The notes under the pieces were generated by a model, which worked only from the letters and a program-made list of their open reading frames with translations, did no database searches and was not told the DNA's origin. Below, one piece after another: positions 1 to 6,993 of a DNA stretch of 18,403 nucleotides. The DNA comes from Candidatus Fibrimonadales bacterium (GTDB lineage Bacteria > Fibrobacterota > Fibrobacteria > Fibrobacterales > Fibrobacteraceae): assembly GCA_009788135.1 (NCBI GenBank), contig WQSA01000017.1:1-18403 (forward strand), in the 5' to 3' direction. Each line of letters starts with the position of its first letter. The first letter of the stretch is position 1. Made by a program: the position numbers and the translations under genes.

Positions 1-143
1 TCATAGTCTGCGGCTTCGTAGCTATCGCGCGCAAGCGTGTGGCGCAAGTGTATATTAAAAGAGTCTATAAAAGCCTTTTTCGAGATTTCCAAATCTTCTA
101 CTGTTTCTACTGCAACAGCAGGGTCTTTCTTCTTAGCGGCCAT
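1..143 (-). CDS. glgP: Glycogen/alpha-glucan phosphorylase, N-terminal part (runs off window)
   Basis: Only the first 47 codons are present, read on the minus strand from ATG 143-141 towards base 1. A lysine-rich start is followed by a segment containing FNIHLRHTLARDSYEAADY. This resembles the N-terminal helix of family GT35 phosphorylases, where an HL-TLARD-like block precedes the Y-ALA-RDRL region. The enzyme would release glucose 1-phosphate from glycogen in the cytoplasm with pyridoxal phosphate; the catalytic core lies outside the window. A GGAG ribosome binding site sits about 8 bases before the ATG, and a CTATATT -10 element lies further upstream, so this gene appears to have a normal leader. 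The short match limits certainty, but the block is characteristic. Confidence 0.72.
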   Translation of the reverse strand, partial: MAAKKKDPAVAVETVEDLEISKKAFIDSFNIHLRHTLARDSYEAADY

Positions 144-173
144 ATACTATCTCCAAGTGGTGAATTAAAAGGA

Positions 174-179
174 AATATA
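174..179 (-). promoter_or_regulatory. Predicted -10 element of glgP
   Basis: Read on the minus strand this is TATATT preceded by TTTTC, the same context seen before most genes of the window. The predicted transcript start is near 167, giving a leader of about 24 bases that contains the GGAG site. The rest of 144-314, 171 bases between glgP and the DUF5615 remnant, shows no convincing gene, RNA or terminator. Confidence 0.5.
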
Positions 180-314
180 GAAAACGCCAGAATCAGAATT
201 GGGCAGAATTTGAATAATTTTCAGGATTTTAAGGCAATTTATCCAGCAACCCCAGTCCTTCTGGCTCTATTTTTGAGAAAGCAAACCATTTTTTGCCTAA
301 ATCCTTCAAAAAAA

Positions 315-678
315 CTATAATGGCAAAATTCTCATGCGAGTTTTTTTTGTATCTATTATTAATAAAGCTCCGTTTTCAAGTTCAGTTTTGGCAAAATTCA
401 ACGCTGCAATTAAATAATCAGAATCTATTTCAGGATAAATATCATTGACTCTGCAATTGAACAACGCTGGGCTTTTGCCCTTTTGTAACAAAAAGAATTG
501 CCCCGAAGTCTAAATCATGAGTTAAAATAACAAAGTCTTTTTCTTTCGCAAAATTAAGAATATCTGCATCGCTAGCGTCTAACGAGCCAACACTAGACCA
601 ATGAGTAGCAGGTATGCCCTTATCAGTCAATACATTAGCCCACTGCGGAGACATGTTCATGTCCAGTAAAATTTTCAT
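315..678 (-). pseudogene. DUF5615 PIN-like toxin, frameshifted by one extra base
   Basis: The first frame gives 78 residues ending at a TGA at 444-442. It keeps the PIN-like features: D6 in LLDMN, the acidic stretch at 37-39, and THDLDFG at 53-59. Family members of this type run on to about 110-120 residues through a PSVVQLR..D..PE segment. Skipping one base near 453 restores this exactly: VVQLRVNDIYPEI continues to ENGALLIIDTKKTRMRILPL and a TAG at 317-315. The whole region is 364 bases, that is 121 codons plus one base. DUF5615 proteins are the presumed ribonuclease toxin partners of DUF433 antitoxins. The start overlaps the DUF433 stop by ATGA, so the pair was translationally coupled. A truncated 78-residue protein may still be made. 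A sequencing error is the main alternative. Confidence 0.82.
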
Positions 679-908
679 ATAGCTATGCTAAAAGGGATTT
701 CCCTTTCTTGCATTCTCCAAGCAGCATATCTAATAGCTTCTAAAACATCTTCCTTTTCCAAATAAGGAAAATCCCCTAAAAGTGCTTCAATACTACGACC
801 AGTACTTAACTGTTCCAAAACATTGCCAACCGTAACTCGCATCCCACGAATGCAAGCTTTTCCACCCATAATGGCCGGGTTATGCGTTATCCTGCTGAAC
901 TGATCCAT
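675..908 (-). CDS. DUF433 family antitoxin-like protein
   Basis: A 77-residue protein with the DUF433 (COG2442, VapB-like) pattern. NPAIMGGKACIRGMRVTV at residues 9-26 is the family's hallmark (NP-I--GKP-I-GTR--V). It is followed by a helix-turn-helix-like stretch with DFPYLEKEDVLEAIRYAAW, where the family usually has DYPxLTxEDI-AAL-YAA. Such proteins bind DNA and neutralise a DUF5615 partner encoded immediately downstream, as here, with ATGA overlap. There is no Shine-Dalgarno sequence. Instead a TATATT element ends six bases before the ATG, predicting a leaderless mRNA. The antitoxin looks intact while its toxin is frameshifted. Confidence 0.85.
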   Translation of the reverse strand: MDQFSRITHNPAIMGGKACIRGMRVTVGNVLEQLSTGRSIEALLGDFPYLEKEDVLEAIRYAAWRMQEREIPFSIAI

Positions 909-914
909 ACTTTA

Positions 915-920
915 AATATA
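915..920 (-). promoter_or_regulatory. Predicted -10 element, leaderless DUF433 operon
   Basis: On the minus strand the sequence reads TGACTTTTTCTATATT, then TAAAGT, then the ATG at 908. Six bases separate the hexamer from the start codon, so the expected transcript start falls on the A of ATG. No ribosome binding site is possible. The 909-987 gap holds this and the opposite-facing promoter of the MurU-AmgK gene. Confidence 0.55.
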
Positions 921-975
921 GAAAAAGTCAGATTATTAAGCACAGTACTGAGGAGTCAAATAAAAAACATTTTCC

Positions 976-981
976 TATATT
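976..981 (+). promoter_or_regulatory. Predicted -10 element, leaderless murU-amgK fusion gene
   Basis: TATATT within TTTTCCTATATT is followed by six bases and then GTG at 988, which would place transcription start on the G of the start codon. No good -35 hexamer is visible 17 bases upstream. Confidence 0.5.
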
Positions 982-987
982 TCCACC

Positions 988-2487
988 GTGCTTAACACTT
1001 TAATTTTAGCTGCAGGCTTGGGAACGAGGCTCCGTCCCTTGACGGATAGAATCGCAAAGCCTTTGATTCCCATAGTGGACAATTCTCCGCTTGCAAGGCA
1101 GGCTATTCTTGCGAAAAAACTCGGTTCCGAGAAAATTCACGCCAATGCGCATCATTTGGCACACCAGGTGCAAAGTGCGGCTCCAGAGATAGGCATTGAC
1201 AAGGTTTGGGTGGAAGAAGAGCTTTTAGGCACAGGCGGCCCTATATGCAGAATGTGGAAAGAAGGCGAGCGAGGCGAGCTTTTGGTTCTAAATGGAGATT
1301 GCGAACATAATTTGGACGTGGAAAGCTTTTTGCAAAAAGCGAGAAGCTCAGGGGCAAGCTGCGCCCTCTTGGCCATTGACAACCCAAAAGTCAACACGCT
1401 TTGCATAGATGAAAAAAACTTATTGTGCGGCATAAAAAACAAATTCGGAAAAGACGGCAAAAGCAACGCAACATTCACCGGCATATCATGGTATTCGCCA
1501 AAAGCCTGGGAAAAAGTAAGAGAAAAAGATATAAGAGATTTCTGGGAACACGAGATTCCATTTGTTTGCACCACAAAAGGCAACTGGATAGACATCGGAA
1601 ATCCAGAAGGATTGATGAAAGCGGTAAACTCTCAACTCTCAACTTTCAACTCTCAACTAGAACCTGCAGGTTCCGCCGGTTCGGGCAGAAAATATTTCAG
1701 GATGAAATCTGCCGGGCATTCATTGATTTTGCAACAGTCGCACAGCGAAGACAAGGATTTTGAACGCTTTGTTCGCTACGGAAAACTGTTCAGCGGCTTG
1801 GGGCTTCCAACGCCGGAGATTTACGCTGTGGATGAGAGCGAGAAACGTGTTGTTATGCAGGATTTGGGCGCCACCAGGCTTTGCGACGCTGCGCAACCTA
1901 TGTTATATTATCCGCGAGTTTTGGAAAAACTGATTGCATGGCAGGAGGCAAGCGAAAAAGCTTTTGAACTGGACAGCGAGCTTGCCAGCAGAGCGTTTGA
2001 CGAAAAGGATTACGCTTGGGAACAGTCATATTATGCAGAAAATTATCTTGGTACGGAAAAAGTTTTTCCGGATTTGATAAAGCGAGCCGCTGCGCAGCCG
2101 AGAGTTTTGATGCACAGAGATTTTCAGTCTCAGAACGTGATGATCAACAATTCCGAAATAGCGTTCGTGGATTTTCAGGGCGCTAGGAACGGTTCCATTT
2201 ATTACGACGTTGCTTCTCTTTTATGGGACCCATATATGATGCTTTCGAGCGAAACTGTCAAGCAATTATTTACGCTTTGGTTCAGTGCAAACCCCCGCTT
2301 GAAAAACATTCCTTTTGACAGTGCCTGGGAAGATTTTCTGGTTGCCAGTTTGCAACGAATTATGCAAGCGCTGGGAGCTTATTGTTTTTTGAGCAAAAAG
2401 AAAGGAATAAAATCATTTGAGCAATATATTGAGCCCGGAGCAAAGAGACTGGAGGAGATTTTCAGTCTTCATAAGGGCAGATGTTAG
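988..2487 (+). CDS. Fused MurNAc/GlcNAc-1-P uridylyltransferase and sugar 1-kinase (MurU-AmgK-like)
   Basis: The GTG-initiated 499-residue protein has two enzymes. Residues 1 to about 220 are a nucleotidyltransferase: LAAGLGTRLRPLT near residue 7, KPLIPI, a GTGG loop, and LVLNGD for metal binding. Residues from about 235 to 499 are an aminoglycoside-phosphotransferase-fold kinase with the catalytic HRDFQSQN (H376, D378, N383) and the metal-binding FVDFQGARNG, followed by YYDVASLLWDPY, the AmgK signature. In Pseudomonas AmgK phosphorylates MurNAc at C1 and MurU makes UDP-MurNAc, recycling peptidoglycan sugar independently of MurA. Here both steps would sit on one cytoplasmic chain with the second enzyme first. 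The interdomain linker (from residue 214) is encoded by an AACTCTC heptamer array. The exact sugar is inferred; another hexose 1-phosphate is possible. Stands alone, facing tRNA-Lys. Confidence 0.8.
   Translation: MLNTLILAAGLGTRLRPLTDRIAKPLIPIVDNSPLARQAILAKKLGSEKIHANAHHLAHQVQSAAPEIGIDKVWVEEELLGTGGPICRMWKEGERGELLVLNGDCEHNLDVESFLQKARSSGASCALLAIDNPKVNTLCIDEKNLLCGIKNKFGKDGKSNATFTGISWYSPKAWEKVREKDIRDFWEHEIPFVCTTKGNWIDIGNPEGLMKAVNSQLSTFNSQLEPAGSAGSGRKYFRMKSAGHSLILQQSHSEDKDFERFVRYGKLFSGLGLPTPEIYAVDESEKRVVMQDLGATRLCDAAQPMLYYPRVLEKLIAWQEASEKAFELDSELASRAFDEKDYAWEQSYYAENYLGTEKVFPDLIKRAAAQPRVLMHRDFQSQNVMINNSEIAFVDFQGARNGSIYYDVASLLWDPYMMLSSETVKQLFTLWFSANPRLKNIPFDSAWEDFLVASLQRIMQALGAYCFLSKKKGIKSFEQYIEPGAKRLEEIFSLHKGRC
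1627..1661 (+). repeat. In-frame AACTCTC heptanucleotide array (about 4.5 copies)
   Basis: Four consecutive heptamers AACTCTC, AACTCTC, AACTTTC, AACTCTC plus a partial fifth copy lie inside the MurU-AmgK gene. Because seven is not a multiple of three, they encode the non-repeating-looking NSQLSTFNSQL. The array falls exactly at the boundary between the two catalytic domains. A related AAYTCTC array occurs at 15775-15809. Confidence 0.85.
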
Positions 2488-2509
2488 CCTGCAAAGCGAC
2501 ACAGACCTA

Positions 2510-2582
<73 letters not shown>

Positions 2583-2592
2583 GTGGTGCATA

Positions 2593-2621
2593 AATATAGT
2601 AAAATTCTACGGCAATTTCAA
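2593..2621 (-). promoter_or_regulatory. Predicted sigma70-type promoter of tRNA-Lys
   Basis: The minus strand shows TTGAAA (2621-2616), a 17-base spacer ending in TTTTAC, and TATATT (2598-2593). The expected start is near 2586, leaving a four-base 5' leader for RNase P. This is the only promoter in the window with a clear -35 hexamer at ideal spacing, and it anchors the reading of TATATT as the -10 consensus. Confidence 0.7.
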
Positions 2622-2637
2622 GGGTTAGGGCTTTTTC

Positions 2638-2643
2638 TACATT
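2638..2643 (+). promoter_or_regulatory. Predicted -10 element of the secreted GH43-like gene
   Basis: TACATT in the context CTTTTTCTACATT ends seven bases before ATG 2651. This predicts a start at or next to that ATG. If translation instead begins at the second ATG (2663), the first codons supply a GGAG ribosome binding site in a 12-base leader. Confidence 0.5.
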
Positions 2644-2650
2644 ATTTATA

Positions 2651-5056
2651 ATGGAGTTCAAAATGCTTATCATTTCCGTGCTAGCGTTGGCTGTAAATAT
2701 TTTCGCGCAAGGATTGGATACCGCTTATGTTCCGGTTAAGGCAAACGCAGCGGCAACTCTCGCAATTGAGCTTCCAGATGCGGCACAGTCTGGAGCCAAG
2801 ATAGTTGAGCCGAGCAACGGGACCGTTACGGTACAGGCCAACACGCCAACTACACTGACCCTTATACTGGGAAATTCTGGAAATACATCCATAAAACATG
2901 GTTCTCAAATACGGGGCGATGCCGCAATCACCATCTACTCCATAAGCGGAGTCCGAATTCTCAACGACCAAAATGTTGCCCCCGGCGCTTATCTGCTTTT
3001 GGTTAAAAATGCAAACGGAAAACCGTTCACATACAAAATAGCGCATAGCGGCGGCAGGTTGAGCGCCAGCGCTGCGCTTGCAAAGCAGGCTGCTGCACCC
3101 AACGGCTGGAAAATAACGGCTGTGCCAACAGGGCTTGGGTATCAAGCAACAGAACATATTTTCAATCCGGTTAAGGGAACAAATTCCGAGGAACTTATAA
3201 CGTTGCCACATGCCGCTAATTTATTGGCAGATTGGACACCAACGGCCGCAGTTTTTGCCATAGTTGAAAAAAACAGCACTGGAATTGCCAACTCCGATGT
3301 GCAAAATATGGCTGCAAGGAATGTCGCTCTGTCTTGGAGCTTGCGCCCAAACATCACGAAGTATGAAGTGTATAGGAATGGCGAGCTTTTAGGGGAAACA
3401 ATCGGCAATGTAATGGAAGACTATGATTTAACAACAGGTCAAACCTACGAATACATTGTTGCAGGATACGCCACTTCTAACAAAATTCTTTCTGCACCGG
3501 TTCAAGCAGCTCCATTTGCCGCTGCTGCAGCACCAGGAACTTGGCGGTATATGAATCAAAATTCAGACGGTGGTTCTTCGGAAACCACTGTTACTGCGGC
3601 TTCTGGCGCAGGAAGTCCCGACGGCGTAGCTGGCGCTGACAATCGGAGATATGATTTTCGGGTAACAGGAGACGGCACGCTCCGAACTTTCCAGTATAGG
3701 ACATCTGCAAACGGAACTTCTTGGGGCAATTGGACAGATCTCCCTTCGTCGCCAGGCGGCAGCAGTGCTTTGACCGTGGGCTCATGGACCGGCAACCTGA
3801 ACGGCACGCAAACCACCATCAACCCCGCAGCTTATGTTCCCAGCAGCACAATTTGGAACGGTGCTTCCGGGCAAACCGGCGTAAACTTGGAAGGGGTGCA
3901 TTGGTACAGAGTGCATGACAAAGGACTTCGCATAGGCAACTTTCAAGAAGGAAAATACGTACTTGGCTGCCACCGTGAACCGAGCGGCAATTATAACCTG
4001 GCTCATTTTATGCTGGTAAGTTGCTATCCAAACAATGGCAAGCCTTATGGCGAAATAACCTATTCCGGGCGACCCTTTGGCTTTGAATCGCGGGACCAGC
4101 GGATTTTTGCAGATAACGATGGCACTGCGTACGCCATGTGCTCGGCTTTGGGAGACAGCCATTTTTTCAAACTGGACCCCGAGTGGAAGGAACCAATAGA
4201 ACATACCAACCATGTATTTAAAGGGGCATACAAAGAAACTCCAGATATTTTGCGCTACGGAGACTGGTACTTTTATTTTGGCTCAAGGCAGAACGGATGG
4301 TATCCAAGCCAAGTGCAATATTCAATGAGCAAGAATATTGGCGGCACGTGGAGTGCGCTTCAAGATTTTGGCAATGTAGTAACTTTTGGTGCGCAATTCA
4401 ACGGCATTAGAACGGATTCTTACGGAGACGGAAAAACAGCCTATGGTTTTTATTCCTACCGGTGGTCCAACCAATGGGACGGCATTTCAAAAGAGAATAA
4501 CGGCAACCCCCGCCGCTTTTCTATCCTCAACATTCATGGCGATTATGTCAGTTCCCACTGGTTCAACAACATTGTATATTATCCTGCGCACGGTTATGTA
4601 GGAATCAGACCGGGCCGCAATCTTTCGCTAGGCAAAAAGGTAACTGCGCCGTCTAGTCAAAAACAGGGAAACTTGCAGGCGGTAACCGATGGCATGGAAA
4701 CATCTGCCGCTCCGCGTTACGAGAACAATGCCACTCCTTATGACTTGGTTATAGACCTTGAAAAGGCATCGGTAATAAGAGAAATAACAGTGACAACCAG
4801 AATAGTAGGCGGCTCGGAAAGCCCTTGCCAATATACTCTTAGCGGCAGCGTAAACGGAAGCAGCTATACCCAATTGGCAGATGCCTCATCAAACGGCCAG
4901 CCAGGGTTTGTAATTCATGCCATTAACAATGCAAACGCATATCGTTACATAAAACTATCGGTATCTAAGTTTAACGATGTTCGCCACAACAACGCCAATA
5001 CTGTCAGTTGGGCAGATGGCGTGTATGAAGTAGCGGTGTATGGAACGCAACCATGA
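2651..5056 (+). CDS. Secreted multidomain carbohydrate-active protein (FN3, GH43-like propeller, CBM32-like)
   Basis: An 801-residue protein with a signal peptide at residues 1-19 (hydrophobic core LIISVLALAV, cleavage after NIFA). Residues 25-135 hold a beta-rich region with ITIYSISGVRIL and GAYLLLVKNANGK. This resembles the sorting-tail beta module of secreted Fibrobacter/Bacteroidetes proteins, but at the wrong end of the chain. A fibronectin III-like domain spans about 205-285 (ITKYEVYRNGELLG). A five-bladed-propeller, GH43-like region spans about 395-650; YKETPDILRYGDWYFYFG holds the probable general acid E529, but I cannot place the aspartate base with confidence. The last 145 residues are an F5/8 C-type (CBM32-like) sugar-binding domain. 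The likely role is binding or trimming plant or microbial glycans outside the cell. ATG 2663 with an upstream GGAG is a possible alternative start. The gene ends one base from the opposing nrdR. Confidence 0.72.
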   Translation: MEFKMLIISVLALAVNIFAQGLDTAYVPVKANAAATLAIELPDAAQSGAKIVEPSNGTVTVQANTPTTLTLILGNSGNTSIKHGSQIRGDAAITIYSISGVRILNDQNVAPGAYLLLVKNANGKPFTYKIAHSGGRLSASAALAKQAAAPNGWKITAVPTGLGYQATEHIFNPVKGTNSEELITLPHAANLLADWTPTAAVFAIVEKNSTGIANSDVQNMAARNVALSWSLRPNITKYEVYRNGELLGETIGNVMEDYDLTTGQTYEYIVAGYATSNKILSAPVQAAPFAAAAAPGTWRYMNQNSDGGSSETTVTAASGAGSPDGVAGADNRRYDFRVTGDGTLRTFQYRTSANGTSWGNWTDLPSSPGGSSALTVGSWTGNLNGTQTTINPAAYVPSSTIWNGASGQTGVNLEGVHWYRVHDKGLRIGNFQEGKYVLGCHREPSGNYNLAHFMLVSCYPNNGKPYGEITYSGRPFGFESRDQRIFADNDGTAYAMCSALGDSHFFKLDPEWKEPIEHTNHVFKGAYKETPDILRYGDWYFYFGSRQNGWYPSQVQYSMSKNIGGTWSALQDFGNVVTFGAQFNGIRTDSYGDGKTAYGFYSYRWSNQWDGISKENNGNPRRFSILNIHGDYVSSHWFNNIVYYPAHGYVGIRPGRNLSLGKKVTAPSSQKQGNLQAVTDGMETSAAPRYENNATPYDLVIDLEKASVIREITVTTRIVGGSESPCQYTLSGSVNGSSYTQLADASSNGQPGFVIHAINNANAYRYIKLSVSKFNDVRHNNANTVSWADGVYEVAVYGTQP

Positions 5057-5057
5057 A

Positions 5058-5070
5058 CTAATCATCCGTG
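5058..5070. repeat. Right copy of 13-bp direct repeat
   Basis: An exact match to 2573-2585, the 5' end of tRNA-Lys. It forms the last four codons and stop of nrdR plus one base of the next codon. It begins one base after the stop of the secreted protein gene. Confidence 0.5.
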
Positions 5071-5498
5071 CGAACAAATACCGTAAAATCGTTAACTTCC
5101 CTGAATTCTTTGTACACTGATGCAAAACGCACATAAGCAACCGGATCTACATTGGAAAGTTCCTTCATAACCAAATCGCCTACCACAGCGTAAGAAACCT
5201 CCGTCAACTTCAACTGAGAAAGCTCGTTTTCAATAATAGACACCATTTCGCTTATCTTCTCGCCGCCAACAGGGCGCTTAGCGCAAGCCATCCTTATGCC
5301 AGATTCCAGCTTATCGCGCAGGAACGGCTCTCGCCTGCCGTCTCGCTTGACAACCGTTATTGATACCTTTTCCACATATTCGTAAGTCGTAAAACGTGCA
5401 GCACATTCAAGGCACTCCCTGCGCCTGCGCACGGAATCTCCGCTACCGCGGGTTTCCACTACCTTGTCGTTGTCTGCTTTGCATTGCGGGCAAATCAT
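5058..5498 (-). CDS. nrdR: Transcriptional repressor NrdR of ribonucleotide reductase genes
   Basis: At 146 residues this is close to the usual length. The N-terminal zinc ribbon has C3-x2-C6 and C29-x2-C32 with the basic RRRREC segment between them. The ATP-cone domain follows (VVKRDGRREPF at about 49, MACAKRPV, then VAYVRFASVYKEF, a strongly conserved NrdR end motif). NrdR senses ATP/dATP and represses nrd operons; no nrd gene is in the window. A TTTTTTCTACATT element ends seven bases before the ATG, predicting a leaderless or near-leaderless mRNA. It shares a 49-base divergent promoter region with the gene at 5548. Confidence 0.95.
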   Translation of the reverse strand: MICPQCKADNDKVVETRGSGDSVRRRRECLECAARFTTYEYVEKVSITVVKRDGRREPFLRDKLESGIRMACAKRPVGGEKISEMVSIIENELSQLKLTEVSYAVVGDLVMKELSNVDPVAYVRFASVYKEFREVNDFTVFVRTDD

Positions 5499-5505
5499 AG
5501 CAAGG

Positions 5506-5511
5506 AATGTA
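5506..5511 (-). promoter_or_regulatory. Predicted -10 element, near-leaderless nrdR
   Basis: TACATT on the minus strand after a run of T and C is followed by seven bases (CCTTGCT) and ATG 5498. No Shine-Dalgarno sequence fits in that interval. Confidence 0.5.
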
Positions 5512-5535
5512 GAAAAAATATTTTTCCAGATTTAC

Positions 5536-5541
5536 TACATT
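5536..5541 (+). promoter_or_regulatory. Predicted -10 element, leaderless gene at 5548
   Basis: TACATT in GATTTACTACATT is followed by exactly six bases and ATG 5548. This promoter faces away from the nrdR one, and their upstream regions overlap. Confidence 0.5.
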
Positions 5542-5547
5542 TCTTTC

Positions 5548-5988
5548 ATGGCCTCCTTAAAAGAAACTATGCTCGCCAATCTACGGGAAATGGTTAAGCT
5601 TCAGCGTGCCGCGCACGATTCAATGTTCAAGTTTTCCATAACAAAAGTATGGCCCATAAGCCTAATCGCTCCGCAAGTGGACTGGATCCGCATAACCAGA
5701 ATGATGGATAGCCTTCAGGAAGCTTGCAAAGAACAAAAGGAATTCCTGGCAAACGAGCGAACCAGCGCCTCGGAACAGGAACTGCTTTTTTTGAACCTGC
5801 TGCCAAACTACTTCGATTCGCTCGCCAAGGTATCTGAACTCTTGGGCAAAGCTGCTGCCTATAGACAAGATGTTCTCGAAAAAAAAATAAGCATGAGCGT
5901 TAAAGAATGGAATGCTATTCTTAGAAACTACAACCAAGCCAGCGACAATATGGCCACGGTAGGCATATCTTTGCACAAAGTATATTAA
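5548..5988 (+). CDS. Unknown cytoplasmic helical protein
   Basis: A 146-residue protein that I do not recognise. The start MASLKETML is chosen because the -10 element at 5536-5541 would initiate transcription on this ATG; a longer frame to 5464 would run into nrdR and its promoter. There is no signal peptide or membrane segment. The sequence is almost entirely predicted helix, with heptad-like spacing in residues 60-125 (LFLNLLPNYFDSLAKVSELLGKA). A short hydrophobic stretch with WPISLIAPQ lies near residue 35. It might be a structural or regulatory coiled-coil protein, but nothing in the sequence assigns a function. Its stop overlaps the opposing stop at 5985 by three bases. Confidence 0.7.
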   Translation: MASLKETMLANLREMVKLQRAAHDSMFKFSITKVWPISLIAPQVDWIRITRMMDSLQEACKEQKEFLANERTSASEQELLFLNLLPNYFDSLAKVSELLGKAAAYRQDVLEKKISMSVKEWNAILRNYNQASDNMATVGISLHKVY

Positions 5989-6614
5989 GGATGCTTCACA
6001 ACTCTGGGCACGGGCAAAAAGCTGAATACGCTATATATTTTCAAATATATTTTTTCGCAAATATTCACAAAAGTAATTGCAAATTTTGGCAAGCCGGCAG
6101 TGCTGAAAGGAATGGAAAATCTTGAACCGCCAGACTTGCTCCATATAACAAAACGACTGCTATAATTCTCAAAATCCAGTTCTTTGCACAAAGAAAAAAG
6201 CGAACTGGAGCCATACCATGCAGGTGCAACAAAGCCTTTAACCGGACCAGCGTTCAATTTTTGCCACGCATGCAAAGCCTCTTTCAAAAGCGTTTCCGCA
6301 TCGCCTCTTGACAGCCCGGCAAATTCCGCCTCGGAATTTGTCAAACGCAAAGCTAATCGACCAAACAAGCTTCTTTTCAAACTCAAATCCGCTTTGTGCC
6401 TATAACCGTGCAAATACAGGCTATGTCCTTCCTTTTTCCATTCCAAAAGCTGCTTTGAAAATAGTTCCAGAGCCTCGCCCTCAAGCTCTCCAAAAAACGG
6501 AATAACCATCAAATTCCACTTAATTTCTCCTCCAAAATTCCGCAATTCTGCAGCAATCTGCAAAAAATTGCGTACATTTACATCATGAAACTCATATACC
6601 GGAGAGCAATGCAT
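5985..6614 (-). CDS. DUF2334-like polysaccharide deacetylase-fold protein
   Basis: The 209-residue protein carries the reduced NodB motifs of the DUF2334 group. YEFHDVN at residues 8-14 is the metal/base aspartate site. LHGYRHK at 68-74 holds the H-x3-H metal ligands H69 and H73. GFVAPAWYGSSSL is the substrate-groove motif. Members are thought to remove acetyl groups from extracellular or wall sugars, but this copy has no signal peptide, so its location is unclear. The ATG at 6614 is the only plausible start before YEFHDVN. It overlaps the upstream gene by 23 bases, suggesting coupled translation. The C-terminal residues are basic and hydrophobic (FSFLPVPRVVKHP). Confidence 0.75.
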   Translation of the reverse strand: MHCSPVYEFHDVNVRNFLQIAAELRNFGGEIKWNLMVIPFFGELEGEALELFSKQLLEWKKEGHSLYLHGYRHKADLSLKRSLFGRLALRLTNSEAEFAGLSRGDAETLLKEALHAWQKLNAGPVKGFVAPAWYGSSSLFSLCKELDFENYSSRFVIWSKSGGSRFSIPFSTAGLPKFAITFVNICEKIYLKIYSVFSFLPVPRVVKHP

Positions 6615-6936
6615 CTATCTCGTCTTGACTTAAAATGCCATCCTGCTTCTCCTCTTTAGGCGGCGGTTGAGGAGCTACCGCCACTGCAGGCATTGCGACA
6701 AAAGAAGACGGAGATGCCATAGCAACCATTGGAGTCTGGGCTACAGGCATAGCCGGAGATGCAAAAGTAGGCAAGGGCATTGGAGATCCGTCCGGAGCCT
6801 TCCTGTCTATCTGATAGATGGCCATAAAGTTATCTATAGGCAAATCATAGGAATAGCGAGGATCCGCAAGAGACTTCTCCCAAGCGTCCTTATCGTCAAA
6901 TAACCAAGGAAAGAATTGCGGGCGCATAATTCTCAC
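6592..6936 (-). CDS. Small linker protein ending in a FliM-type CheY-binding peptide
   Basis: About 111-114 residues. The first 45 form a compact aromatic segment (PQFFPWLFDDKDAWEK, YSYDLPIDNFMAIYQID). Residues 50-93 are a proline/alanine/methionine-rich, probably disordered linker. The last 15 residues are GILSQDEIDALLSGI (residues 100-114), the EIDALL peptide that opens FliM and FliY proteins and binds phosphorylated CheY. Here it is the very C-terminus. It is not a broken FliM, because no FliM middle domain follows in any frame. It is divergent from cheX, whose product would dephosphorylate the same CheY-P. Start uncertain: GTG 6936 or ATG 6927. A CTATATT promoter at 6959-6954 gives a short leader. 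Confidence 0.75.
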   Translation of the reverse strand: MRIMRPQFFPWLFDDKDAWEKSLADPRYSYDLPIDNFMAIYQIDRKAPDGSPMPLPTFASPAMPVAQTPMVAMASPSSFVAMPAVAVAPQPPPKEEKQDGILSQDEIDALLSGI

Positions 6937-6953
6937 TTTAAAATTCTCTCTTT

Positions 6954-6959
6954 AATATA
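6954..6959 (-). promoter_or_regulatory. Predicted -10 element of the CheY-binding-tail gene
   Basis: The minus strand reads TTTTTCTATATT with an expected start near 6947, eleven bases before GTG 6936 and twenty before ATG 6927. Unlike its divergent partner, this transcript has a short leader. Confidence 0.5.
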
Positions 6960-6980
6960 GAAAAACGGCCTGACATTTAC

Positions 6981-6986
6981 TATATT
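6981..6986 (+). promoter_or_regulatory. Predicted -10 element, near-leaderless cheX
   Basis: TATATT in ACATTTACTATATT is followed by seven bases and ATG 6994. No ribosome binding site fits in that interval. Confidence 0.5.
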
Positions 6987-6993
6987 CATTCTT

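Noticed and set aside
144..314. Hidden small gene, riboswitch or terminator upstream of glgP
   Set aside because: I found only a -10 element and a ribosome binding site. The best hairpin (CCAG with CTGG) is four pairs and not followed by a T-run.
39..320. Plus-strand open frame of 93 codons across the glgP start and intergenic region
   Set aside because: It is antisense to the recognisable glgP start, has no ribosome binding site and shows no familiar motif.
1152..1595. Minus-strand open frame of 147 codons inside the MurU-AmgK gene
   Set aside because: It is a shadow of a gene with intact catalytic motifs, and its translation has biased, unstructured composition.
1661..1672. Perfect 12-base palindrome AACCTGCAGGTT as an operator
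   Set aside because: It lies in the middle of a coding region next to the heptamer array and far from any promoter. It more likely belongs to the repeat insertion.
6592..6936. Truncated or frameshifted FliM
   Set aside because: The EIDALL peptide is followed by a stop, and the next sequence encodes a DUF2334 protein in another frame. No FliM middle domain is present.
6970..6975. CTGACA before cheX as a -35 hexamer
   Set aside because: Only five bases separate it from TATATT, too few for a sigma70 spacer. It may instead be part of an extended upstream context shared with the DUF433 promoter.
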